Shown here one piece after another: positions 1-5,812 of a stretch of 6,004 bases of DNA (its first letter is position 1; every line of letters begins with the position of its first letter). Where the stretch lies: assembly GCA_016926495.1 (NCBI GenBank), contig JAFGOL010000174.1, positions 1 through 6,004 of the forward strand, in the 5' to 3' direction. This DNA comes from Oligoflexia bacterium (lineage in GTDB: Bacteria; Bdellovibrionota; JAFGOL01). The position numbers and the translations under genes are program-made. The notes under the pieces were generated by a model, which was not told the origin of the DNA, did not search any database, and saw nothing but the letters and a program-made list of their open reading frames with translations.

Positions 1-1431
1 AAAATCCCGGGTGTTTTTTATCTGTTGCTGGTTGACTTCAAGTATTATATCGCCGACCTTTATGTTAGCCCTCGCGGCCGGGGAATTGCTCTCAACCTGA
101 ACTACAAGTACCCCGTGGTAAGGAGTTACTCCCTGCAACCTGTATTTTTTTATGGTTTCCCTGTCAAGGTCATCAGCGTATATGCCGTACGAAGATACGC
201 TGCCGGTAGCGCTGCCGCCCGCATCAGGTCCGCCCGGTGAAGCATAACTGTCATCTTTTTCGGTAGACAGGACAACATCCAGCTTCCTGTGTTTTCCCTT
301 CCTGATTATATCAATTCCGTATTTTTTTCCGGGCTCTGCACGTTTTACGGCCACTACAAGGTCCTGCGAACTTTTTACGGGTTTGCCGTCAAACGCGGTA
401 ATCAGGTCGTAACTTTTCAGCCCCGCCTTTGCGGCAGGTGAATGAGGTACCACTTCCGCTACGATAACACCCTCGGTATCAGGTTTAATGCCCAGGTACT
501 CCGCTATCGAACTGTCTATTTCTCCCATTGATATTCCGAGCCAGCCCCTCTGATGCGATACCTTTGCGCCTTTTGCGAGTTGCGGAAGTACCTTTTTGGC
601 CATGTTAATGGGAATGGCAAAACCGATGCCTTCAATAGCGACACCCTGCGCCTGCCTGATTATAGCCGTATTAATACCTATTACCTCACCCCTTGTATTG
701 ATCAGGGGACCTCCGGAATTACCCTGGTTTATCGAGGCGTCAGTCTGAATATAGTCATTATAAATACTGATTTCCGGTATGACCTTGCCCTTGGCGGATA
801 CTATTCCCGCTGTAACTGAATGGCTGAGCCCCAACGGATTACCGATGGCGATTACCCATTCGCCGACTTCGGTTTTGGATGAATCTCCGAGATTGGCGTA
901 CTCAAAACTTTTTTTACCCTTAGTCTTTATTTTTATCAGCGCCAAATCCGTTTCAGGGTCAACGCCCTTGAGGTCTGCGCCGTATTCTTCGCCATTGTAC
1001 AATTTTACTTTTATTGAATCCGCGTTATTTACAACGTGATTATTGGTAATTACGTAACCCTCGCTGTTAATAATAAAACCCGAGCCGAGCGCCGTTGCCT
1101 TTCTTTCAACGGGCCGCGAAAAATAAAACCGGCGGCCGCCCCTCTGTCCGAGCATTTCTTCAAACAGCCTGAAAAGATCATCAGGACCTTCACCGGGAAT
1201 TCCGCCCTGCATGGTACCGCCGAAACGGATGGTCTGGGTCGTAAAAATATTAACGACAGTGGGGTTCATTGTTTTTGAAAGCTCAACAAAGTCAGCCCTG
1301 GCCTTATTCACCGCCGAAGACGAAACTATATCCTGCGCGTTTTTCCCGGAATGCCACAGGCTCTCGGCATCAAGGGTTGAATATGATTCAAATAAAATCG
1401 CGATAACAACAAGCAATCCCTTACTTGTCAC
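1..1431 (-). CDS. htrA: Do-family (DegP/HtrA) serine endoprotease with two PDZ domains, 3' end cut by window edge
   Basis: Envelope protease/chaperone that degrades or holds misfolded exported proteins. I translated 477 codons from the minus strand; the frame is open to base 1, so the C-terminus is missing. Residues 5-14 (GLLVVIAILF) are a short hydrophobic segment after a Lys, followed by a possible signal peptidase site near TLDA, so it is either a signal peptide or an anchor. The trypsin-like domain carries a full catalytic triad: His132 (in TNNHVV), Asp162 (in ETDLALI) and Ser239 (in NQGNSGGPL), with the H-D and D-S spacing usual for DegP. A long LA-loop-like insert (about residues 70-105, containing LFRLFEEML) precedes the His. 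PDZ1 covers about 296-388, a Gly/Ser-rich linker about 395-415, and PDZ2 starts near 415 and is truncated. The GTG at 1431 is preferred as start over an in-frame ATG at 1437, because the Shine-Dalgarno lies 8 nt before the GTG but only 2 nt before the ATG. It is the last visible gene of the htpX operon and overlaps the preceding DUF1844 gene by 11 bp, suggesting translational coupling. Family assignment is very secure. Confidence 0.95.
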   Translation of the reverse strand, partial: MTSKGLLVVIAILFESYSTLDAESLWHSGKNAQDIVSSSAVNKARADFVELSKTMNPTVVNIFTTQTIRFGGTMQGGIPGEGPDDLFRLFEEMLGQRGGRRFYFSRPVERKATALGSGFIINSEGYVITNNHVVNNADSIKVKLYNGEEYGADLKGVDPETDLALIKIKTKGKKSFEYANLGDSSKTEVGEWVIAIGNPLGLSHSVTAGIVSAKGKVIPEISIYNDYIQTDASINQGNSGGPLINTRGEVIGINTAIIRQAQGVAIEGIGFAIPINMAKKVLPQLAKGAKVSHQRGWLGISMGEIDSSIAEYLGIKPDTEGVIVAEVVPHSPAAKAGLKSYDLITAFDGKPVKSSQDLVVAVKRAEPGKKYGIDIIRKGKHRKLDVVLSTEKDDSYASPGGPDAGGSATGSVSSYGIYADDLDRETIKKYRLQGVTPYHGVLVVQVESNSPAARANIKVGDIILEVNQQQIKNTRDF

Positions 1432-1735
1432 AATCATCACCTCCGCAATGGCATCCGGTATCTTCATGACAGCATTCGTTTTCAGTACCGGAATTTTTGG
1501 CAACCTGAACGTATGACATGTGAAGCTGGTAAAGAACGGACTCCATCAGCGTTTCCTCGTCCTTTGAAAGATTGCCTTTGGTTTTTTCCTTCAGCATTTC
1601 AAGAAGATCTATCTGCTGCTTGGCAGAAACAAGATTCTTTTCGGTTTTTTTCGTGAGAGGATTGGGAGTCAGCCCCAGTGAGCAATAGGCCGAGGACGCA
1701 AGGGACATCATAAAAGTGGAAAAATCTATCTGCAT
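1421..1735 (-). CDS. DUF1844 family small protein with Cys/His-rich C-terminal tail
   Basis: This 104-residue protein has no assigned function. Residues 1-80 match what I know of DUF1844: an N-terminal FSTFMMSLASSAYCSLGL helix, an NPLTKKTEKNL segment, then two helical stretches (QQIDLLEMLKEKTKGNLS and DEETLMESVLYQLHMSYV). The C-terminal tail departs from the core: residues 88-102 contain Cys88, Cys89, His90, Cys95, His96, Cys97 and Cys102 among acidic and Gly residues, which looks like a metal-binding or redox tail. There is no signal peptide or clear membrane segment, so it is probably cytoplasmic. The ATG at 1735 has GGAGG 5 nt upstream. It lies 15 nt after htpX and overlaps the htrA-like gene by 11 bp, so it is almost certainly cotranscribed with both proteases. 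A role in envelope proteostasis is inferred from position only. Confidence 0.85.
   Translation of the reverse strand: MQIDFSTFMMSLASSAYCSLGLTPNPLTKKTEKNLVSAKQQIDLLEMLKEKTKGNLSKDEETLMESVLYQLHMSYVQVAKNSGTENECCHEDTGCHCGGDDCDK
1436..1444 (-). promoter_or_regulatory. Strong Shine-Dalgarno of the htrA-like gene, inside the preceding gene
   Basis: On the minus strand the bases read GGAGGTGAT, a near-perfect complement of the usual 16S 3' end. It lies inside the last codons of the DUF1844 gene. The GGAGG core ends 8 nt before GTG at 1431 and 2 nt before ATG at 1437. This decides the start in favour of GTG. Confidence 0.75.
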
Positions 1736-1750
1736 AAAAACCTCCGTAAA

Positions 1751-2602
1751 TTATCCGTATAGTAATCTTTCAATCCTGTCTTCGGTAGCCGGATGCGTGC
1801 TGAAAAGCGCCATAACCGACTTGCCTGTCACAGGATTAATAATAAACATGTGGGAAGTTTCCGGGCTAGCCTTCAAAATATTACGCCCCCTGCTTGAATA
1901 ACTTTCTATCCTTCGCAACGCGTTTGAGAGCGGAACACCGCTGCCCACAAGGGATTTAGACCCCTGGTCAGCCATGTATTCCCTTGACCGTGAAACCGCC
2001 GCCTGAATAAGAACAGCAGCGACCGGCGCCAGTATAAGCATAAGAACGGTACCCAAAAGGCCGCCTTCCGAATCACCGTCGCTGTCCCTGCCGCCTATTC
2101 CGAAAATCATCGCCCACCTCGCAATAGCGACAATATGCATGATCGCCGAGGCTATAACCGCCGTAAGGGTGCTGATAAGGGTATCCCTGTTCTTTACATG
2201 GCTTATCTCGTGGGCCATAACAGCTTCTATCTCGTCGTAAGTAAGCATTTCCAGCAGACCCTCTGTCGCGGCTACAGCGGCATTATTGGGGCCCCTGCCT
2301 GTGGCAAACGCGTTCGGAGCCTGGTTGGGCACTATGTATACCCTGGGAGTGGGAAGCCCTGCCCTTCTTGCGAGCTTTTCAATCATCTCAAAGAGCCCGG
2401 ACGGATGGTTCGGATATATCTCCTGCGCCCTGTACATTGAAAGTACGATCTTGTCTGAAAACCAGAAAGTAACAATATTAAAAACAAGGGAAATAACCAG
2501 GGCTACAATTACCCCGTTAGGTCCGCCGAGCATGCTTCCCATGATAAGAAGTAAAGCAGTCAAAGCACCAAGCAGCAAATAGGTTTTAAGGACATTCTGC
2601 AT
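1751..2602 (-). CDS. htpX: HtpX-type membrane zinc metalloprotease (M48 family)
   Basis: Integral inner-membrane endoprotease that cleaves misfolded membrane proteins on the cytoplasmic side. The 283-residue length is normal for the family. Hydrophobic segments lie at about 7-24 and 30-49, before the catalytic domain, and at about 141-168 and 181-203. The zinc site is complete: HEISH at 131-135 (His131, Glu132, His135), with the third ligand probably Glu208 in SREYMAD. The substrate-groove motif NAFATGRGP (97-105) and the C-terminal FSTHPATEDRIERL segment are also typical. The ATG at 2602 has GGAGG 9 nt upstream. It is the first gene of a minus-strand operon with the DUF1844 gene and an HtrA-like protease, grouping cytoplasmic-face and periplasmic proteolysis. 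A sigma70-like promoter lies about 35-60 bp upstream; no CpxR site or heat-shock promoter was recognised by eye. Confidence 0.96.
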   Translation of the reverse strand: MQNVLKTYLLLGALTALLLIMGSMLGGPNGVIVALVISLVFNIVTFWFSDKIVLSMYRAQEIYPNHPSGLFEMIEKLARRAGLPTPRVYIVPNQAPNAFATGRGPNNAAVAATEGLLEMLTYDEIEAVMAHEISHVKNRDTLISTLTAVIASAIMHIVAIARWAMIFGIGGRDSDGDSEGGLLGTVLMLILAPVAAVLIQAAVSRSREYMADQGSKSLVGSGVPLSNALRRIESYSSRGRNILKASPETSHMFIINPVTGKSVMALFSTHPATEDRIERLLYG

Positions 2603-2634
2603 ATCTTTTTACCTCCAGTGCCATTTTGATTGAA

Positions 2635-2663
2635 AATATAGGCATTGCGGGGTTCAAAGTCAA
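2635..2663 (-). promoter_or_regulatory. Predicted sigma70-type promoter of the htpX operon
   Basis: On the minus strand a -35 TTGACT (2663-2658) and a -10 TATATT (2640-2635) are separated by exactly 17 nt. Each differs from consensus at one or two positions. Initiation would fall near 2628, leaving a leader of about 26 nt that contains only the htpX Shine-Dalgarno. This is the best promoter match I found in the window. Confidence 0.65.
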
Positions 2664-2723
2664 CTTATATATCAGGCAGATCTTCATAACCGGGTAGATA
2701 CCTGCCAAGATTGCGCGATGCAC

Positions 2724-2759
2724 CCTGTGATTGTTTTTTAATCAAATTTTATCACCAGG
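2724..2759. repeat. Imperfect inverted repeat between the ATPase gene and htpX
   Basis: CCTGTGAT (2724-2731) pairs with ATCACCAGG (2751-2759) as an 8-bp stem with one bulged C and a 19-nt A/T-rich loop. It lies just past the ATPase stop codon and upstream of the htpX promoter. No T-run follows on either strand, so it is not a convincing intrinsic terminator. It could be a weak terminator-like structure or a regulatory site. Nothing else is recognised in the 2603-2774 gap apart from the htpX promoter and ribosome-binding site. Confidence 0.3.
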
Positions 2760-2774
2760 TTTGCAGGATTCCGG

Positions 2775-4076
2775 TTATAACAATTTACATATAGCATAAA
2801 GAGGTACCTGTTTTACATTTTTTACTTCGGAATAATTTCTTCTTGATAAATGTATACCGTATGGAGATTTCGTTTTTTTGTCTAAAAAGATCTTTAAACT
2901 TTTTAAAGAGCCCGTATGCCCGCTTTTAACTTCAACAGGTATTACTTTTCCGTTACTGCTGATTACATAATCAACTTCCGCTTTACCCGTACCTTCTTTT
3001 ACCCAGTAAAATAAAGACTGCCTGTTTGCAGCGTTACTATACGCAAGTAGTTCCTGTCCTGCGAACGCTTCCGTAAGCCCCCCGATATTGGAAGAAAAAT
3101 TTTCTGAATCAAGTATCCATTCACCGTAATCCAGGTTAAGCAGGGATTGAGTTAACGCGATATCAAGCATGATCACTTTGAATTTCAAAGGATTTTGCTC
3201 CGCTCCCAAAGGATATCCGTTTGCCGATGTGTGCGTAATAATATGCGCAAGTCCGGCCTTGGACAATAATTCAAGAGCCGGCTTTAATTCCCTGGAACGC
3301 ATATCCGGATTTACCGAACTATATACAAATTTTTTGCCAATCAGTCCCGGTATCGCGTTAAAAACAATATCTACATTTTCCTGTTTTTTTGTTCTGGCAT
3401 ACTTGGCGAAATCAATCCTGAAAGATTCAATTAACTCGCTGTGAATATTCATACACATCTTAAGATTCTGAGTATTTTTCCATGTCTCCACGGCCTCAGG
3501 CATTCCTCCCACGGCAAAATACTCGTCCAGCATCCTTAAAGCATTTTCATGCACGACTTTGCTAAAACCGCCTTCTGAATTAAAATTTTGTATCTCTTCC
3601 CGTAACCCCTGATTACCGGTGGCTGTTAAAAACTCCAGATACGACATGGGGTAGACGTAGATAAAATGCACCCTTCCCACGGGTACACCTGTTTTATCCA
3701 ACACAAACTCTAAAAACGAGCCTGCCGCAATCACGTGAAGCCCCGGCATTTTTTCGTAAAAAAACCTCAATGACTTGATTGCCTCCGGGCATTCCTGTAT
3801 TTCATCAAAGAATAATAACGTGTCGCCTGAAGCGATATCTTTTTTAGTCGCTATTGTGAGGTCTCTGCAAATTCTTTCAGGTTTTAAATCATACTGAAAA
3901 ATTTTCTTTAGCTGGGGCTCAAGTTCAAAATTTATCTCAACAAAAGAATCAAAAAATTTACCAAGTTCCCTGATTATATATGTTTTGCCCACCTGTCTCG
4001 CACCACGCACGATTAACGGTTTTCTGCCTGGATCAAGCTTCCATTCTTTCAGATATTTGAATATATCCCGCTTCAA
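2775..4076 (-). CDS. AAA-type ATPase of the DUF4143 family with nuclease-like C-terminal domain
   Basis: A 433-residue member of the large, poorly characterised ATP-binding/DUF4143 family; the cellular role is unknown. The N-terminal ATPase domain has Walker A GARQVGKT (25-32, Lys31, Thr32), Walker B LLFFDEIQ (87-94, Asp91-Glu92) and a sensor-like AAGS (117-120), followed by the family's VGRVHFIYVYPMSYLEFL-type segment (133-150). A helical middle region (about 175-290) leads to the C-terminal DUF4143 domain. There, EVDYV (367-371) and VEVKSG (381-386) form a D-x(n)-ExK pattern resembling a PD-(D/E)xK nuclease fold; activity is not demonstrated for the family as far as I know. There are no membrane segments. 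The start is TTG, supported by GAGGG 8 nt upstream and by a stop codon at 4098-4100 with no intervening ATG or GTG. The gene is visibly more A/T-rich than its neighbours and stands alone between two unrelated gene blocks, suggesting horizontal acquisition. It appears intact. Confidence 0.92.
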   Translation of the reverse strand: MKRDIFKYLKEWKLDPGRKPLIVRGARQVGKTYIIRELGKFFDSFVEINFELEPQLKKIFQYDLKPERICRDLTIATKKDIASGDTLLFFDEIQECPEAIKSLRFFYEKMPGLHVIAAGSFLEFVLDKTGVPVGRVHFIYVYPMSYLEFLTATGNQGLREEIQNFNSEGGFSKVVHENALRMLDEYFAVGGMPEAVETWKNTQNLKMCMNIHSELIESFRIDFAKYARTKKQENVDIVFNAIPGLIGKKFVYSSVNPDMRSRELKPALELLSKAGLAHIITHTSANGYPLGAEQNPLKFKVIMLDIALTQSLLNLDYGEWILDSENFSSNIGGLTEAFAGQELLAYSNAANRQSLFYWVKEGTGKAEVDYVISSNGKVIPVEVKSGHTGSLKSLKIFLDKKTKSPYGIHLSRRNYSEVKNVKQVPLYAICKLL

Positions 4077-4084
4077 AACAGCAG

Positions 4085-4089
4085 CCCTC
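4085..4089 (-). promoter_or_regulatory. Shine-Dalgarno supporting the TTG start of the ATPase gene
   Basis: The minus strand reads GAGGG, 8 nt upstream of the TTG at 4076. No ATG or GTG lies in frame between the upstream in-frame stop at 4098-4100 and this TTG, so this site settles the start codon. Confidence 0.6.
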
Positions 4090-4092
4090 GTA

Positions 4093-4112
4093 ATTATTTA
4101 ATTTTAAATAAT
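4093..4112. repeat. Perfect A/T-rich palindrome at the ATPase promoter
   Basis: ATTATTTAA (4093-4101) and TTAAATAAT (4104-4112) are exact inverted copies around a 2-nt centre. The site lies 4 bp upstream of the ATPase Shine-Dalgarno and overlaps the possible -10/start region, where a dimeric repressor could act. Because the sequence is so A/T-rich, a chance palindrome is possible. Confidence 0.4.
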
Positions 4113-4139
4113 ATTCGCATATTTTTGGCTATTTTTCAA
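4108..4139 (-). promoter_or_regulatory. Candidate promoter of the ATPase gene
   Basis: On the minus strand TTGAAA (4139-4134) is a good -35. A -10 could be AATATT (4115-4110, 18-nt spacer) or TATTAT (4113-4108, 20-nt spacer). Neither pair is ideal. The first 33-bp-periodic repeat (4118-4134) sits between the two elements, so a protein bound there would block the promoter. Confidence 0.35.
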
Positions 4140-4154
4140 GGTTGTTTTTATAAT
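4125..4154 (+). promoter_or_regulatory. Candidate promoter of the nusG-like gene
   Basis: A perfect TATAAT (4149-4154) has TTGGCT (4125-4130, four of six consensus bases) 18 nt upstream. Initiation near 4161 would give a leader of about 80 nt before the nusG-like start. The -35 lies inside the first direct repeat. Because the region is A/T-rich, the match could be fortuitous. Confidence 0.35.
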
Positions 4155-4159
4155 ATTTT

Positions 4160-4183
4160 GGCTATTTAGTAGCCTTCTTTTTT
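4160..4183 (+). terminator. Small hairpin plus T-run in the nusG-like leader (weak terminator or attenuator candidate)
   Basis: GGCTA (4160-4164) and TAGCC (4170-4174) form a 5-bp stem with a 5-nt loop, followed at once by TTCTTTTTT (4175-4183). The shape is that of an intrinsic terminator, but the stem is short. There is no plus-strand gene upstream in the window to terminate, so an attenuator in the leader is possible. The left arm is part of the second direct repeat, so the inverted repeat could instead be part of the protein-binding site. Confidence 0.25.
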
Positions 4184-4239
4184 AACAATATTGGCTATTA
4201 TGACTTGTTCAGCTGGCGTATAGCTGTTAAAACAGAAGC

Positions 4240-4731
4240 ATGAATACCGCGGAATGGTTTGTTGTGATGACAAAGCCCGGCAAACAGGATGACGTTGCGG
4301 TGAAACTGCTGGACGCCGGCTTTGAAATTTTCAATCCCAGGCTCAGGCAGTATAACGCCAGGCAGTCAAAATACAGGGTCGGTGCCCTGTTTCCCCTGTA
4401 TCTTTTTATCAGGCTCGATATCAGTAAACACTACAGGCTCATAAAATACACGAGGGGCGTTCTGCGCTTTATAGGCACGGGTACTGAACCCGTTCCGGTG
4501 GCAAAGGAAATAATCGAATGCATAAAGTCAAACTGTAACAGTGAAGACCTGATCGAGGCAAGATACAGTATCGAGGAAATCCTGCCGGGCGACAAGGTCG
4601 TCATAGCCGACGGGCCTTTAAAAGGCGTGGAGGCCATTGTATCCGGCATATGCAACGAGCAAAAGAGGGTTGAAATACTGCTTGACCTGATGAAAGTGAC
4701 CATAAACAAGGGCGAGCTCAAACGTCTTTAA
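4240..4731 (+). CDS. NusG paralog (RfaH/UpxY/LoaP-like transcription antitermination factor)
   Basis: A 163-residue NusG-family protein, expected to bind RNA polymerase and increase processivity through a specific, usually long, operon. The NGN domain spans about 5-100, with conserved features WFVVMTKPGKQ (6-16), FPLYLFIRLD (51-60) and TRGVLRFIG (71-79). A KOW domain follows at about 115-163, with PGDKVVIADGPLKGVEAIV at 116-134. It lacks the secE/rplK neighbours expected for housekeeping nusG and is instead followed, 25 nt later, by a polyprenyl-phosphate sugar-phosphate transferase. This is the arrangement of specialised paralogs heading polysaccharide loci. The ATG at 4240 has only a weak purine-rich AGAAG upstream. 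The NusG family call is secure; the specialised role is inferred from context. Confidence 0.9.
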   Translation: MNTAEWFVVMTKPGKQDDVAVKLLDAGFEIFNPRLRQYNARQSKYRVGALFPLYLFIRLDISKHYRLIKYTRGVLRFIGTGTEPVPVAKEIIECIKSNCNSEDLIEARYSIEEILPGDKVVIADGPLKGVEAIVSGICNEQKRVEILLDLMKVTINKGELKRL

Positions 4732-4756
4732 TTTATATTGACTATTTATTCCCCTA

Positions 4757-5812
4757 ATGTATTTTGATGGCATGTTTTACGATGTCGTAATGTATCCGGT
4801 ACTGGCCTTTATCCTATCACTGTTGTTGTTCCGGCCCGTAAAAAAGCTGGCCCTCATGTTTAGCTGGGTTGATATACCCAATGAAAGAAAAATCCATACA
4901 GTTGTGACACCGCGTATAGGCGGAGCCATGATATTCACGTCGTTCATGGTGCTGTTCCTTGCAGCGCAAAAGTACAGTATTATAAAACCTGCCGTAAATT
5001 TTTCGCTGCCGCTGTTTGTTTTTTCAATGGTCTGCGCGTTTGTACTGGGTTTTATTGATGATGTTAAGGGCATCAGGGCGATCCCCAAGCTTGCCATGCA
5101 ACTGGCGGTCGGCCTGGTAATCGCGCACGCAGGCTTTGCGGTCAAGTACGTGACCGTACTGGGACATATCGTGCACCTTCACTACTGGGCGTATCCGGTC
5201 ACAATGATCTGGGTGGTGACGCTTTTAAACGCGGTTAATCTTATAGACGGAATAGACGGACTGGCGTCAGGCATACTGATCATAGCCTTTATATTTACTT
5301 TCGCCATTTCACTTATAGAAAAAAATTATTTTCTGGCCTTGATGTCGGGCCTGCTTACAGGAAGCATTCTCGGTTTTTATGTATTTAATTTCCCGCCCGC
5401 AAAAATTTTCATGGGCGACGGGGGGGCGTATTTCCTGGGAGCCATGTACGCCACACTGTCCCTGGCCGGGTTTAAAAAAACCACCATGGCCATAATGTTC
5501 GCCATACCCCTTGTGCTTTTGATACTTCCTCTTTTTGACATAATTTACATAGTTGTACGCAGGACAAAACGCAAAGAAAACCCGTTCAAGGCGGACAAAA
5601 ACCACATTCATCACAGGCTGCTGGGACTTGGTTTTTCCGTAAGACAGATCAATTTCCTGATTTATATCGCCTGCGTCGTGTTCGGCATTATTTCGGTGCT
5701 GATTGCCCTGACCGACGGTAAATACGCGATGCTTTTCTTTTTGATGATTGTATGCCTTGTCTTCGCCGGGTTCTGGGTTATCAGGATACTCGAAAAAAGG
5801 CCCGGCGGTTAA
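4757..5812 (+). CDS. Polyprenyl-phosphate N-acetylhexosamine-1-phosphate transferase (WecA/TagO/MraY family)
   Basis: A multi-pass inner-membrane enzyme that transfers a sugar-1-phosphate (probably a GlcNAc-type sugar) from a UDP-sugar to undecaprenyl phosphate, the first step of surface-glycan assembly. The 351-residue length is normal for the family. All family motifs are present: PRIGGAMIF (52-60), the Asp pair in FIDDVKG (99-105, Asp101-Asp102), NAVNLIDGIDGLASG (158-172), FMGDGG (218-223) and the cytoplasmic HIHHRL (283-288). Around ten hydrophobic segments are visible. The WecA/TagO form is favoured over MraY because there are no peptidoglycan neighbours and the NAVNLIDGIDGLA and HIHH motifs match the WecA side. 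It follows the NusG paralog by 25 nt, so the two are probably cotranscribed. No clear Shine-Dalgarno precedes ATG 4757; ATG 4772 and ATG 4790 are in-frame alternatives with equally poor sites. Its last 32 bp overlap the convergent glycosyltransferase gene. The exact sugar cannot be told. Confidence 0.93.
   Translation: MYFDGMFYDVVMYPVLAFILSLLLFRPVKKLALMFSWVDIPNERKIHTVVTPRIGGAMIFTSFMVLFLAAQKYSIIKPAVNFSLPLFVFSMVCAFVLGFIDDVKGIRAIPKLAMQLAVGLVIAHAGFAVKYVTVLGHIVHLHYWAYPVTMIWVVTLLNAVNLIDGIDGLASGILIIAFIFTFAISLIEKNYFLALMSGLLTGSILGFYVFNFPPAKIFMGDGGAYFLGAMYATLSLAGFKKTTMAIMFAIPLVLLILPLFDIIYIVVRRTKRKENPFKADKNHIHHRLLGLGFSVRQINFLIYIACVVFGIISVLIALTDGKYAMLFFLMIVCLVFAGFWVIRILEKRPGG

Larger units (their letters stand above)
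4118..4200. repeat. Three direct repeats with exact 33-bp period in a divergent promoter region
   Basis: The 9-bp core TTGGCTATT occurs at 4125-4133, 4158-4166 and 4191-4199, so successive copies start exactly 33 bp apart. Each is preceded by an A/T-rich ATAT-type flank, giving units of about 17 bp. A 33-bp period is close to three helical turns, so all copies would face the same side of the DNA, as expected for cooperative binding of a regulator. The array fills the gap between the divergent ATPase and nusG-like genes and overlaps candidate promoters for both. The factor that binds it is unknown. Confidence 0.7.

Noticed and set aside
1435..1437. ATG as start of the htrA-like gene
   Set aside because: It lies 2 nt from the GGAGG core, too close for initiation. 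The GTG 6 bases further on has the usual 8-nt spacing.
25..1516. Several short plus-strand open frames
   Set aside because: All are antisense to the HtrA-like and DUF1844 genes, whose motifs are unmistakable. None shows a family motif or a ribosome-binding site.
2724..2759. Intrinsic terminator of the ATPase gene
   Set aside because: The stem has a bulge, the loop is long and A/T-rich, and no T-run follows on the minus strand. It is listed only as an inverted repeat.
4118..4200. Short CRISPR-like array
   Set aside because: The period is constant, but the conserved core is only 9 bp, there are only three copies, and no cas genes are nearby. An operator array fits better.
2775..4239. Toxin-antitoxin or defence system around the DUF4143 ATPase
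   Set aside because: There is no small partner gene next to it. The flanking genes are htpX and a NusG paralog, so nothing beyond a solitary ATPase is supported.
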